A DNA stretch of 10,648 nt from Streptococcaceae bacterium (GTDB lineage Bacteria > Bacillota > Bacilli > Lactobacillales > Streptococcaceae): the NCBI GenBank assembly GCA_031259195.1, contig JAIRLR010000125.1, positions 1 through 10,648 of the forward strand. The letters are read 5' to 3'. Positions 1-7,487 of this stretch are shown piece by piece (the first letter of the stretch is position 1; each line of letters opens with the position of its first letter). The translations under genes were made by a program, and so were the position numbers. Under the pieces are notes generated by a model, which was given only the letters and a program-made list of their open reading frames with translations, did no database searches and had not been told where the DNA came from.

Positions 1-116
1 CAGGGAAAAAGAAACGCACCGAGTAGGTACGTCCTGTCTAAACTCTGTCAAGCTAACGCTTGCCAATCGTTAAGGCAGTTCGCAATTTTCATGGATCTAG
101 TTTCGCAAGAGGTCTA
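1..116 (+). mobile_element. MITE-like element, copy A (cut by window start)
   Basis: This is the right-hand part of the repeat family described at copy B. Positions 16-87 match the 72-bp core of copy B with a single difference. To the right of the core the sequence drifts from the other copies, but it ends in a degraded terminal repeat (AGAGGTCTA, compare ACAGGTTC). TTA at 117-119 follows directly and is also the truA stop codon on the minus strand. The left end and its flanking triplet lie outside the window, so the target duplication cannot be checked. There is no coding capacity. Confidence 0.75.
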
Positions 117-857
117 TTAAATATATTTTATTTCTTTTAAAAATAACCCTTCAGGGTACGCAGTCGGTCCAGTTAGACTGCGATTTTTCTCATTTAAAAT
201 TTTTAAAATTTGTATAGGCTCCATACGATGATTGCCGATTTTTAGCAGAGCTCCCACCATAATGCGGATTTGTTTATATAAAAAGCCGTTGCCGCAAAAA
301 GTGAAAAGCAATTCATCATCTATTTGTTGAACTTCAGCTTGATAGATAGTACGAACTTTGTTTTGAACAGCTGAACCGCTAGCCGTAAAACCTGTAAAGT
401 CATGCGTTCCTTCTAAAAATTTCAATGCTTCTTTAATACGTGCTAATTCAACGGGATAAGGAAAATAGCTGGCATAGTTTCGTTTAAAAGGATTGCGTGG
501 TTTTAAGATTTGCACATGAAACTCATAAGTTTTTTTATGTGGAGCAAAGCGAGCATGCCATTCATTTGGAACGATATTTACGGATTTGATCGCTATATCA
601 TTAGGTGTTTGTGTATCTAAAGCAAAACGCATTTTTTCCTCAGGATCTTGGCGAGGGCAATCAAAATGGATCACTTGAGCTAAGGCATGGACACCTTTAT
701 CAGTACGTCCAGCACCATGGATTTGAACTTTTTGACCATTATTGATTTTAGTGAGCGTTTTTTCTATTTCCTCTTGAACGGTGCGCACTTTTGGCTGGCG
801 TTGGAATCCGGCAAATAAAGTTCCATCGTAAGCAATGATCGCCTTATATCGTGGCAT
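117..857 (-). CDS. truA: tRNA pseudouridine(38-40) synthase TruA
   Basis: TruA converts uridines 38, 39 and 40 in the anticodon arm of many tRNAs to pseudouridine and acts in the cytoplasm, usually as a homodimer. The 246-residue product has the family's usual length. It carries the N-terminal [13 protein letters not shown] segment (10-22), the catalytic loop [11 protein letters not shown] (48-58) with the nucleophile Asp53, and the C-terminal [17 protein letters not shown] segment (189-205). The start is the ATG at 857, because AAGGAG at 865-870 lies 7 bases upstream and the conserved N-terminus begins there. An earlier in-frame ATG at 878 would place that ribosome site inside the gene. The stop codon TAA (117-119) abuts repeat copy A and the upstream side faces copy E, so the gene is bracketed by mobile repeats. 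It was probably once co-transcribed with the DAHP synthase gene upstream of it. Confidence 0.96.
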   Translation of the reverse strand: MPRYKAIIAYDGTLFAGFQRQPKVRTVQEEIEKTLTKINNGQKVQIHGAGRTDKGVHALAQVIHFDCPRQDPEEKMRFALDTQTPNDIAIKSVNIVPNEWHARFAPHKKTYEFHVQILKPRNPFKRNYASYFPYPVELARIKEALKFLEGTHDFTGFTASGSAVQNKVRTIYQAEVQQIDDELLFTFCGNGFLYKQIRIMVGALLKIGNHRMEPIQILKILNEKNRSLTGPTAYPEGLFLKEIKYI

Positions 858-864
858 GCTGCTT

Positions 865-870
865 CTCCTT
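865..870 (-). promoter_or_regulatory. truA ribosome binding site
   Basis: AAGGAG on the minus strand, 7 bases before the ATG at 857. It decides the start over the in-frame ATG at 878. It lies just outside repeat copy E, so the insertion left it intact. Confidence 0.85.
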
Positions 871-874
871 GTTA

Positions 875-1044
875 GCATCTGTTAGCTTGCCTTACGTTAA
901 ATGAATTTTTGAGCTATTTTTTTCACAATTTGAGGCAAAAAATGCAGAGAAGCTACGCGTTGATGCTAAAGCGAGGCTTTTTAACAAAAAAGTGTGGAAA
1001 AATAGCCAAAATGATTCATCGCTGGGAGACAAGTGAACCGGTTT
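875..1044 (+). mobile_element. MITE-like element, copy E (short, core-less)
   Basis: A 170-bp member of the repeat family, filling the gap between the DAHP synthase pseudogene and truA. Its left end GCATCTGTTAGCTTGCC and right end GGGAGACAAGTGAACCGGTTT are degraded versions of the terminal inverted repeats of copy B. TTA lies on both sides (872-874 and 1045-1047) and looks like a target duplication. The stretch GCTAAAGCGAGGCTTTTTAA near 965-984 matches the interior of copy B (about 2290-2309), but the 72-bp core of copies A, B and C is missing. The right-hand TTA is the stop codon of the minus-strand aroF-like gene. Confidence 0.75.
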
Positions 1045-2072
1045 TTAGATATTTTCATAAATGTAATTAACTAACTCTTCTGTTCTCTCCCAGCCCAAGC
1101 ATGGATCTGTAATTGATTTTCCAAAAACTTCGCCATCTGGTTCTTGACACCCATCTTCTAAGAAACTTTCAATCAAAAAGCCGCGGACAAACTGCGATAC
1201 TTTTTGATTCCAATGACGATTGATCATTGTCTGCTTAACAATGCGCATTTGCTCCAGATACTGCTTGCCTGAGTTATCATGATTGGTGTCAATTACAATC
1301 ATTGGATTTTTAAAGCTGCCTTCTTCATACATCGAGATTGTTTTCAATAAATCTTCATAGTAATAATTAGGTCGGTTATCGCCATATTCATTTAACGAAC
1401 CTCGCAAAATGACATGCGCTAGAGGATTTGAGCTTGACTTTATATGCTGGCCATTAAATAAAAATTCCTGCTTTTGCTGTGCTGCATACAAAGCATTAAA
1501 CATAATATTCAAATTACCACTGGTTGGATTTTTTAAGCCAGTTGGCTGATCAATGCCGCTAGCAACAAAACGATGTTGCTGATCTTCAACTGAGCGCGCA
1601 CCTACTGCAATGTAAGATACCAAATCATCCACGATCCCTAAATTTTCAGGGTAAAGCATCTCATCAGCGGTTGTTAAACCAGTTTCTGTGATTACGCGGT
1701 TGTGAAGCTTGCAAACCGCTAAGATGCCATTTAAAAGTTTGACCCAGAGGTTAGATCTGGTTGATGAAGGAGTCCTTTATAGCCATCTCCATTGGTCCGT
1801 GGTTTATTTGTATAAACACGCGGAATCATAAATATTTTAGCGGCTACTTTTTCTTGCAACTTGGCCAGACGCTGAACATACTCCATCACCGCTTCTTCAT
1901 CATGTGCTGAACAAGGTCCGATTAATAAAAGTAACCGTTGATCATCACCTTTAATCACTTTTTTTAAGTCTTGATCGCGTTTGTCTTTGACTGCTTTTGC
2001 TTCTTTTGACAAAACGCTAACTTGCTTAACCTCAACTAAGTCAATTGTTTCACTTAACTGCTTAAATGACAC
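1045..2072 (-). pseudogene. aroF: DAHP synthase (class I), frameshifted
   Basis: 3-deoxy-D-arabino-heptulosonate-7-phosphate synthase joins phosphoenolpyruvate and erythrose 4-phosphate in the first step of the shikimate pathway. The N-terminal part has GPCSAH and PRVYTNKPRTNGDGYKGLL, which bind substrate. The C-terminal part has GARSVEDQQHRFVASG, NPTSGN, HVILRGSLNEYG, DTNHDNSGKQYL and FGKSITDPCLGW. They lie in different frames: the first ends at a TAA (1731-1733), and the second resumes one base earlier, near 1737, giving LLNGILAV and continuing cleanly to the stop. One base lost near 1733-1738 explains this; repaired, the gene would encode 342 residues, a normal length. The likely start is GTG at 2072, preceded at 7 bases by GGGGAG and followed by SFKQLSETIDL. 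The ATG at 2087 would bury that site. Apart from the frameshift the gene looks well preserved, so a recent mutation or a sequencing error is possible. I use aroF loosely; aroG is an equally valid name. Confidence 0.9.
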
Positions 2073-2079
2073 CTGTAAA

Positions 2080-2085
2080 CTCCCC
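2080..2085 (-). promoter_or_regulatory. Ribosome binding site favouring a GTG start for aroF
   Basis: GGGGAG on the minus strand, 7 bases before GTG at 2070-2072. The alternative ATG at 2085-2087 overlaps this site and has only the A-rich run AAAAAAGAA before it. The GTG start also gives the shorter N-terminus that I recall for this family. Confidence 0.6.
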
Positions 2086-2097
2086 ATTTCTTTTTTA

Positions 2098-2435
2098 GAA
2101 CCTGTTAACGATCTCTCTACTAATGAGTCCCGTTATACAAGTTGTAATCAAGCAAAGCTTGAAACAACTTATAAACCTGCCAGGTCTTTTTGAGAAATTT
2201 TTGTGCATTTTTAGGCTAGAAGCATAAGCTTCTAGGTAACAGATAAAAGAAAACGAAGTTTTCTTTCACCGGAAACGTAGGTTTAGCGGTGCTAAATCGA
2301 GGCTTTTTGACAAAGAAAGGCAAAAAATTACCAGAAAAATCGCACCGAGTAGGTACGGCCTGTCTAAACTCTGTCAAGCTAACGCTTGCCAATCGTTAAG
2401 GCAGTTCGCAATTATGGAGACAAGTTAACAGATTC
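2098..2435 (+). mobile_element. MITE-like element, copy B (best-preserved copy)
   Basis: A 338-bp non-coding element, the longest copy here. The left end GAACCTGTTAAC and right end GTTAACAGATTC are inverted repeats matching at 11 of 12 bases, and TTA lies on both sides (2095-2097 and 2436-2438) as a probable target duplication. Inside are a hairpin with arms AAGTTGT and ACAACTT (2139-2170) that encloses CAAGC/GCTTG, a second hairpin CTAGAAGC-ATAA-GCTTCTAG (2216-2235), and the 72-bp core at 2342-2413. There is no transposase, so it would need one supplied in trans. The 3-bp T-N-A target and the termini resemble what is known of IS5-group elements, but that assignment is an inference. Confidence 0.82.
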
Positions 2436-2438
2436 TTA

Positions 2439-2461
2439 GCTTGTTTTTTATTTTAACAAGC
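2439..2461. repeat. Hairpin between uvrB and MITE copy B
   Basis: GCTTGTT and AACAAGC form a 7-bp stem with a 9-base A/T loop, about 50 bases past the uvrB stop codon and touching the end of copy B. It could be a weak uvrB terminator, but no T-run follows the stem on the minus strand, so I leave it as a hairpin. Confidence 0.5.
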
Positions 2462-2512
2462 AAAAGACTTAGGATCAATAAATTTTCAGAATATTTAAAT
2501 ATTTTGTTAATC

Positions 2513-4510
2513 TCACTTTTTTGCTTTTAACTCTAAAATAGTATCACGCAGCGTAGCGGCTACTTCAAAGTCAAGCGTTTTCGCCGCTTCTTGCATTTCT
2601 TTTTCCAAGTTAGCAATCACCTGTTCCTTTTCTTTTTTCGACATTTCTTCATAATTAGGAATATCTTTCGTGTTTTTCTCACTTTTGGCCACAGCTTTGG
2701 TAATGGCGATAAGATCACGAATATCTTTTTTTACTGTTTGCGGTATAATTCCGTGTTCTTGATTGTATTTCATCTGAATAGCACGACGACGCTTTGTTTC
2801 GTTAATTGCTTTTCTCATGGAATCAGTCATCTTATCTGCATACATCATCACTTTTCCATTAGCATTTCTAGCGGCGCGGCCAATAGTTTGCACAAGGGAG
2901 CGAGCGCTGCGCAAAAAGCCTTCCTTATCGGCATCAAGAATGGCTACCAATGATACTTCTGGAACATCAATTCCTTCTCTTAGCAAATTAATCCCCACCA
3001 AAACATCAAAAACACCCAAGCGCAGATCGCGAATGATTTCTGTCCGCTCAAGCGTGTCAATATCACTATGAAGGTATTTAACCTTAACGCCCATTTCTTT
3101 TAAATAATCCGTTAAATCTTCTGCCATCTTTTTGGTTAACGTTGTAACAAAGATCCGCTCACTTTTCTCAACTCGTTCATGAATTTCACCCAGTAAATCA
3201 TCCATTTGCCCCATAATTTTTCGCACTTCAATCTCTGGATCAAGCAAGCCAGTAGGACGAATGATTTGCTCAATCACCGTTGTTGTTTGTTCTTCCTCAT
3301 AAGGACCAGGAGTTGCTGAGACATAAATAATCTTTGTTACATGATTTTCAAACTCTTCCAAGCGCAAAGGGCGATTATCCACTGCGCTTGGCAAGCGAAA
3401 GCCATAGTCCACCAACATTTTTTTTCGCGCCAGGTCACCATTATACATTCCGCGAATTTGCGGCATCGTTACATGACTTTCATCAATTACAAAAAGTGAG
3501 TCTTCAGGAAAAAAGTCCAGTAAAGTATATGGAGGCTCGCCCTCTTTTCTTCCTTCCATATGACGCGAATAATTTTCCACTCCATTGGTATAGCCCATCT
3601 CTTTTAGCATTTCAATATCGTAGTTTGTCCGCTGCTCTAAACGCTGTGCTTCAAGTAATTTTTCCTTAGCGCGCAATATCTGAAGGCGATCTTTTAGCTC
3701 TGCTTGAATACTTGAAATGGCTCTTTCCATATGTTCTTTATTCATCATAAAATGCGTTGCCGGAAAAATCGCAACGTGCTCCACTTCACTGATTGTCTTG
3801 CCTGTTAATGCTTCAATTTCTCTAATTCGTTCAATCTCATCACCAAAAAACTCTATTCGATACGCATGCTCGCCAAAACTTGCCGGAAAGATCTCCACTA
3901 CATCTCCACGAACACGAAAACATCCGCGCTGAAAGTCAATATCATTACGTTCAAATTGAAGTTCGACTAACTTATTCAATAAGTCATTACGCTCCATCTC
4001 TTGACCTGCGCGAAGAGAGATAACACTTCTTTGATATTCCTCAGGAGAGCCTAAGCCGTAGATACATGAAACAGAAGCTACAACAATCACGTCTCTTCGC
4101 TCTAAAAGCGCATTCGTTGCTGAGTGACGCAACTTATCAATCTCATCATTTACGCTTGAGTCCTTTTCAATATACATATCACTAGAAGGGACATAAGCCT
4201 CTGGCTGATAGTAATCATAATAAGACACAAAGTACTCCACTGCATTGTTCGGAAAAAATTCTTTAAACTCTCCATACAACTGCCCAGCAAGCGTTTTATT
4301 ATGCGCAATCACTAATGTCGGCTTTTGCACTTGTTGAATTAAGTTGGAAATGGTAAATGTTTTCCCCGTCCCCGTTGCTCCTAGTAAAATTTGCGCTTTC
4401 TCGCCACCTAAAACATTCTCTGCTAAAGATTTAATTGCTTTAGGCTGATCACCACTGGGCTGATAGGGCGCAACTAACTCAAATGGTTTTTTTAATTTAT
4501 TTATTGTCAT
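2513..4510 (-). CDS. uvrB: Excinuclease ABC subunit B (UvrB)
   Basis: UvrB is the damage-verifying helicase-like subunit of nucleotide excision repair. It is loaded by UvrA and then recruits UvrC for the dual incision. The 665-residue protein has the usual length and all main parts: Walker A GATGTGKT (44-51), the damage-probing beta-hairpin in the [12 protein letters not shown] region (97-108), the Walker B box DESH (343-346), SAT (398-400), motif [11 protein letters not shown] (541-549) and a C-terminal UVR domain (about 625-660) that contacts UvrC. The start is the ATG at 4510; the Shine-Dalgarno is weak, with AAAGAG rather far upstream. In many Firmicutes uvrA follows uvrB, but here copy B and the DAHP synthase gene follow instead. 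I see no LexA-type SOS box (CGAAC-N4-GTTCG) upstream, and an inverted repeat copy (D) lies about 150 bases before the start. Confidence 0.97.
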   Translation of the reverse strand: MTINKLKKPFELVAPYQPSGDQPKAIKSLAENVLGGEKAQILLGATGTGKTFTISNLIQQVQKPTLVIAHNKTLAGQLYGEFKEFFPNNAVEYFVSYYDYYQPEAYVPSSDMYIEKDSSVNDEIDKLRHSATNALLERRDVIVVASVSCIYGLGSPEEYQRSVISLRAGQEMERNDLLNKLVELQFERNDIDFQRGCFRVRGDVVEIFPASFGEHAYRIEFFGDEIERIREIEALTGKTISEVEHVAIFPATHFMMNKEHMERAISSIQAELKDRLQILRAKEKLLEAQRLEQRTNYDIEMLKEMGYTNGVENYSRHMEGRKEGEPPYTLLDFFPEDSLFVIDESHVTMPQIRGMYNGDLARKKMLVDYGFRLPSAVDNRPLRLEEFENHVTKIIYVSATPGPYEEEQTTTVIEQIIRPTGLLDPEIEVRKIMGQMDDLLGEIHERVEKSERIFVTTLTKKMAEDLTDYLKEMGVKVKYLHSDIDTLERTEIIRDLRLGVFDVLVGINLLREGIDVPEVSLVAILDADKEGFLRSARSLVQTIGRAARNANGKVMMYADKMTDSMRKAINETKRRRAIQMKYNQEHGIIPQTVKKDIRDLIAITKAVAKSEKNTKDIPNYEEMSKKEKEQVIANLEKEMQEAAKTLDFEVAATLRDTILELKAKK

Positions 4511-4550
4511 CTTTTATCACATCTCTTTTTAAGTGGGTAATTTTTTTGGA

Positions 4551-4566
4551 CATTTTTTGAAAAATG
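4551..4566. repeat. Short palindrome upstream of uvrB
   Basis: CATTTTTTGAAAAATG is a perfect inverted repeat (7-bp arms, 2-base centre), 41 bases upstream of the uvrB start. It could be an operator, but in AT-rich DNA such palindromes also arise by chance. No recognised regulator site matches it. Confidence 0.3.
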
Positions 4567-4658
4567 GTGAAGAGAAAACGGTTCAAAGTCGGAAATAATG
4601 GACCTTTTGTAGAGTATTTTTCTCATAGCCTTAATTTGATTTTTTCCGTGGTACGTTA

Positions 4659-4867
4659 GATATTGTCCATCATCTTTTAACAACGAAAGTTTTTGATGAT
4701 TTTTTGCACGGTGTAGGAAAACTTACTTCATTTTCCTTTATCCATTATTTAAAAGGCGTGCTTCTAACGCTAAAAGACCTGTCGGGTTTCTTACGAGTTG
4801 TTTCAAGCTTTGCTTGATTACAATTTGGTAAGCGCAATTCATTTCATTAGAGATCTTGGACAGGCTC
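4659..4867 (-). mobile_element. MITE-like element, copy D (inverted, degraded)
   Basis: This is the same family in the opposite orientation, between uvrB and the hairpin region. Read on the minus strand from 4867 it begins GAGCCTGTCC. It keeps the hairpin block TAATCAAGCAAAGCTTGAAA found in copy B, then ACAGGTCTTTT, and then an alignable stretch running to CACCG near 4709. The 72-bp core is absent. TAA flanks it at 4868-4870 and TTA at 4656-4658. The part left of about 4700 is very diverged, so that boundary is approximate. Confidence 0.6.
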
Positions 4868-4872
4868 TAAAA

Positions 4873-4917
4873 AATATCATGTTATGTTAACTTTTCAATA
4901 AAACATAACATGATATT
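4873..4917 (-). terminator. Long AT-rich hairpin with T-run (terminator-like)
   Basis: AATATCATGTTATGTT and its exact complement AACATAACATGATATT form a perfect 16-bp stem around a 13-base loop. On the minus strand a run of T follows the stem, as in a rho-independent terminator, although the stem is unusually AT-rich. No intact gene ends just before it: glyS stops more than 500 bases upstream. It may end read-through transcripts before uvrB, or be a relic of another element. Confidence 0.5.
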
Positions 4918-5074
4918 CACTTAATGTCTTCTAAAGTACTTGAGAACTTGAGTTAATTGCTTGTAAATTGCTAAACATATATCTTGATTTTTTGACTTGC
5001 GAAACTTTGATCATTATATTAAATTAAGGGTTTTTATTTTGTTACTTTACGTAAAAGTTCTACTTGTTTTATTC
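4918..5074. other. Intergenic stretch with no gene seen
   Basis: Part of the 919-bp gene-free gap between uvrB and glyS. The rest of the gap is taken up by the uvrB upstream region, copy D, two hairpins and copy C. Here I see only AT-rich DNA with a near-palindrome ACTTTACGTAAAAGT around 5044-5058 and no convincing open frame on either strand. Confidence 0.6.
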
Positions 5075-5093
5075 CCCCGCGCTAAGCGCGGGG
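5075..5093. terminator. GC-rich perfect hairpin, possible former glyQS terminator
   Basis: CCCCGCGC-TAA-GCGCGGGG is a perfect 8-bp GC-only stem with a 3-base loop, standing out sharply from AT-rich surroundings. It lies 5 bases beyond the left end of repeat copy C. With that element and one target triplet removed it would fall about 34 bp after the glyS stop, where a terminator would be expected. A T-run is missing on the minus strand (GGAATAAAAC follows), and the plus strand has only TTT, so termination is a guess. Confidence 0.5.
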
Positions 5094-5098
5094 TTTAA

Positions 5099-5401
5099 GA
5101 AGCCTGTTAACTTGTCTGTCTATGATGAACCCCGTTTACCAAGTTTGTAATCAATTAAGCTCAAAACAACTTGTAAACCTGCCAGGTTTTTTTTGCGAAA
5201 TTTTTATGTATTTTTAGGCTAGAAGCATAAGCTTCTAGGTAATGGATTAATGGATGCAAAAATTTTGTTTTCAAAATTTCTTACAAAAGCAAAAAATTTC
5301 CAAAAAAATCGCACCGAGTAGGTACATCCTGCCTAAACTCTGCCAAGCTACGCTTGTCAATCGTTAAGGAAGTTCGCAATTGGAGATGAGTTGACAGGTT
5401 C
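5099..5401 (+). mobile_element. MITE-like element, copy C
   Basis: A 303-bp member of the family, downstream of glyS. The left end is GAAGCCTGTTAACTTGTC and the right end GTTGACAGGTTC, with TAA on both sides (5096-5098 and 5402-5404). It keeps the CTAGAAGC-ATAA-GCTTCTAG hairpin (5219-5238) and the core at 5311-5381, which differs from copy A by five substitutions and one deleted base. The middle, about 5240-5300, differs from copy B. It has no coding capacity. Confidence 0.82.
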
Positions 5402-5429
5402 TAAGAAATTTTTAATTTAATGGCAAAGT

Positions 5430-7487
5430 TTATTTCACAATTATTTTCTCAACATTAGCAAAGTTTAAAATTATTTCGGCAATTTCAACTAAATGGCTGT
5501 AGCGATTTGCTTTTATTTTTTTGTCTTTCACATTAACAAAAGTGTTTTCAAAGTATACATCGATTGGCTGTTGCAAACCAATAAGTTCTTTATAAATTTC
5601 TTCTACAGAAGCAGCTGCTTTGACATTTTTGTAAACTGCTTTAAAAGTTTCGTATAGCTGCTTTTCTTCATCATTTTCAAATAATAAAGGATCAACGTTC
5701 ACTGCTATATCTGCTTTTTTTGCTAGGTTAACTACTCGCGTTAAGCTTTCCATCACAGGTTTAAAATTCACATCTTTGACATGTTTTTGCAAGACACGTG
5801 CCACATTCATTAAAGTGGTAATCTCGGTTGAACGCCCACCAAGAGTTGCTTCGATCAAGTCATAACGGACTTCTTTTTGTTGCAAAACTTTTTTCATTCG
5901 CGCCTTGATAAAATTAAGAACTTCATCTTGAATGATATATTTAAACTCTCCATTATTTATTTCAGCAAAAATTGTTTCTTGCAAGTCCGCAAAAGATATT
6001 TTCCATCCACGATCCCCAATAATACGGATTATGCCTAAAGCGCTGCGACGCAAGGCATACGGATCATTTGATCCTGAAGGAATCAGTCTGGCGGAGAAGA
6101 AACTATAAAGTGCTTCTATTTTGTCGGCAATTGCTAAAATGGCTCCAATATTAGATTTTGGTAAAGCACCATCTGAGAAAGCTGGCAAGTAATGTTCGCG
6201 GATAGCTTGCCCCACAGCTCTTCCTTCTCCTGCTAAAACAGCATACTTTTCGCCCATAGTTCCTTGCAATCCAGGGAATTCGCCAACCATATTTGTTAAA
6301 AGATCAAACTTATAAATATCAGCTGCACGTAGTAAGTCTTTTTTTTCACTATCAGGAATTGCTAATTTTTCTGCAAGGATTTTGGCGATCACTTTTGTGC
6401 GCTTCATATGTTCAGATAATGTTCCGATTTTTTCATGAAATGTAACTCGTGTTAATTTTTCCACCAGATTAGAAATTTTAAGTTTTTGATCCTCTTCCCA
6501 GAAAAATTTCGCATCCTCTAGACGTGCAACCAAAACTTTTTGATTTCCTTTAATCACATTTTTCAGATGATCTGCGCGGCCATTACGCACAGAAATAAAA
6601 TGCGGACTTAATCGACCTTTAGCATCTCTGACATAAAAGAAGCGTTGGTGTTCTTTCATCGAAGTAATCAACACTTCTTCAGGTACGGCTAGATACTTTT
6701 CAGCAAACTCACCTACAAAAGCCGTCGGATATTCCACTAAATTAACAACTTCCGTTAATAAATCATCGCCCAAATCAATCACCCAATGGTTTTGATGCGC
6801 AATCATTTGAATCTGATCGATAATCTCTGCTTTTCGTTTTGAAACATAGACGATAACATCTGCCTCTGCTAAACGTGACAAATACTCAGCTGGATGAGCA
6901 AAAGTTACTTCCTTGTTTAGTAAACGATGAGATCGCGAAAAGTTGTTTGTTTGGATATCTAAAACGCTAAATGGGATCACTTCTTCATCAAGCATTGCAA
7001 CAATCCAATGAAGCGGACGGATATACTGAAAATCATAATCTGCCCATCGCATTGACACAGGGAAAGTTAAACTGGTGATCACATCTTTCAGTCCTGTTAA
7101 TACTTCAAATGCCGGGAAACCTTCGACAAACTTTGTAACATAAACATATTCCACACCTTTTATCTCTTTAAAAAAGATATCATCAGTGCTAAAACCTTGA
7201 GATCGTGCAAAGCCTTTAGATGCTTTTGTCCAGTTTTGTTTTTCATCTAAGGCGATTTTTTTGGCAGGTCCTTTGATTTCTTCTTTTATACTTTCTTGTT
7301 TATCTGCTATACCAAGAACTCTTACAGCCAAGCGACGTGGTGTTGAGAAAGCTTCGATTTCTTTAAAAGGCAAACGATTTTCTTTCAAAAACTGCGTCGT
7401 TTTCTCTTTTAGCTGTTCCATGGCGGGAAGAACGATATGAGCAGGTATTTCTTCTAAACCAATCTCTAGTAATAAATCTTTTGTCAT
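5430..7487 (-). CDS. glyS: Glycyl-tRNA synthetase, beta subunit
   Basis: This is the large chain of the bacterial alpha2-beta2 glycyl-tRNA synthetase. It binds tRNA-Gly and is needed for charging, while the alpha chain holds the aminoacylation site. The 685-residue product is of normal length. It begins with the family's [12 protein letters not shown] (5-16), then [11 protein letters not shown] (47-57), [16 protein letters not shown] (146-161), a KEHQRFF segment near 280, [14 protein letters not shown] near 330 and [13 protein letters not shown] near 480, and it ends in a helical C-terminal region of the DALR anticodon-binding type. The start ATG overlaps the glyQ stop codon (ATGA, 4 shared bases), which implies translational coupling. 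A purine-rich GGAGGAGG lies inside the end of glyQ, about 10 bases upstream. Repeat copy C lies 28 bases past the stop. Confidence 0.97.
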   Translation of the reverse strand: MTKDLLLEIGLEEIPAHIVLPAMEQLKEKTTQFLKENRLPFKEIEAFSTPRRLAVRVLGIADKQESIKEEIKGPAKKIALDEKQNWTKASKGFARSQGFSTDDIFFKEIKGVEYVYVTKFVEGFPAFEVLTGLKDVITSLTFPVSMRWADYDFQYIRPLHWIVAMLDEEVIPFSVLDIQTNNFSRSHRLLNKEVTFAHPAEYLSRLAEADVIVYVSKRKAEIIDQIQMIAHQNHWVIDLGDDLLTEVVNLVEYPTAFVGEFAEKYLAVPEEVLITSMKEHQRFFYVRDAKGRLSPHFISVRNGRADHLKNVIKGNQKVLVARLEDAKFFWEEDQKLKISNLVEKLTRVTFHEKIGTLSEHMKRTKVIAKILAEKLAIPDSEKKDLLRAADIYKFDLLTNMVGEFPGLQGTMGEKYAVLAGEGRAVGQAIREHYLPAFSDGALPKSNIGAILAIADKIEALYSFFSARLIPSGSNDPYALRRSALGIIRIIGDRGWKISFADLQETIFAEINNGEFKYIIQDEVLNFIKARMKKVLQQKEVRYDLIEATLGGRSTEITTLMNVARVLQKHVKDVNFKPVMESLTRVVNLAKKADIAVNVDPLLFENDEEKQLYETFKAVYKNVKAAASVEEIYKELIGLQQPIDVYFENTFVNVKDKKIKANRYSHLVEIAEIILNFANVEKIIVK

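Noticed and set aside
858..878. Upstream ATG at 878 as the truA start.
   Set aside because: It lies before the AAGGAG site that serves the ATG at 857 and adds seven residues not typical of the family.
1731..1740. Programmed -1 frameshifting in the DAHP synthase gene.
   Set aside because: The site does not form a standard slippery heptamer, no obvious stimulatory structure follows, and DAHP synthases are not known to be recoded.
1981..2193. Plus-strand open frame of 70 codons across the aroF start and copy B.
   Set aside because: It is antisense to the DAHP synthase gene and runs into a repeat element, with no recognisable protein features.
2591..3932. Several plus-strand open frames inside uvrB.
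   Set aside because: They are antisense shadows of a well-supported gene with no ribosome sites or family motifs.
4560..4600. A possible LexA (SOS) box near GAACCGTTTTC upstream of uvrB.
   Set aside because: It lacks the symmetrical CGAAC-N4-GTTCG arrangement expected in Firmicutes.
5070..5098. The GC-rich hairpin resembles the stem of type I-E CRISPR repeats (CCCCGCGC...GCGCGGGG).
   Set aside because: Only one unit is present, with no second repeat or spacer, and the bases after the stem (TTTAAG) do not match the usual repeat tail.
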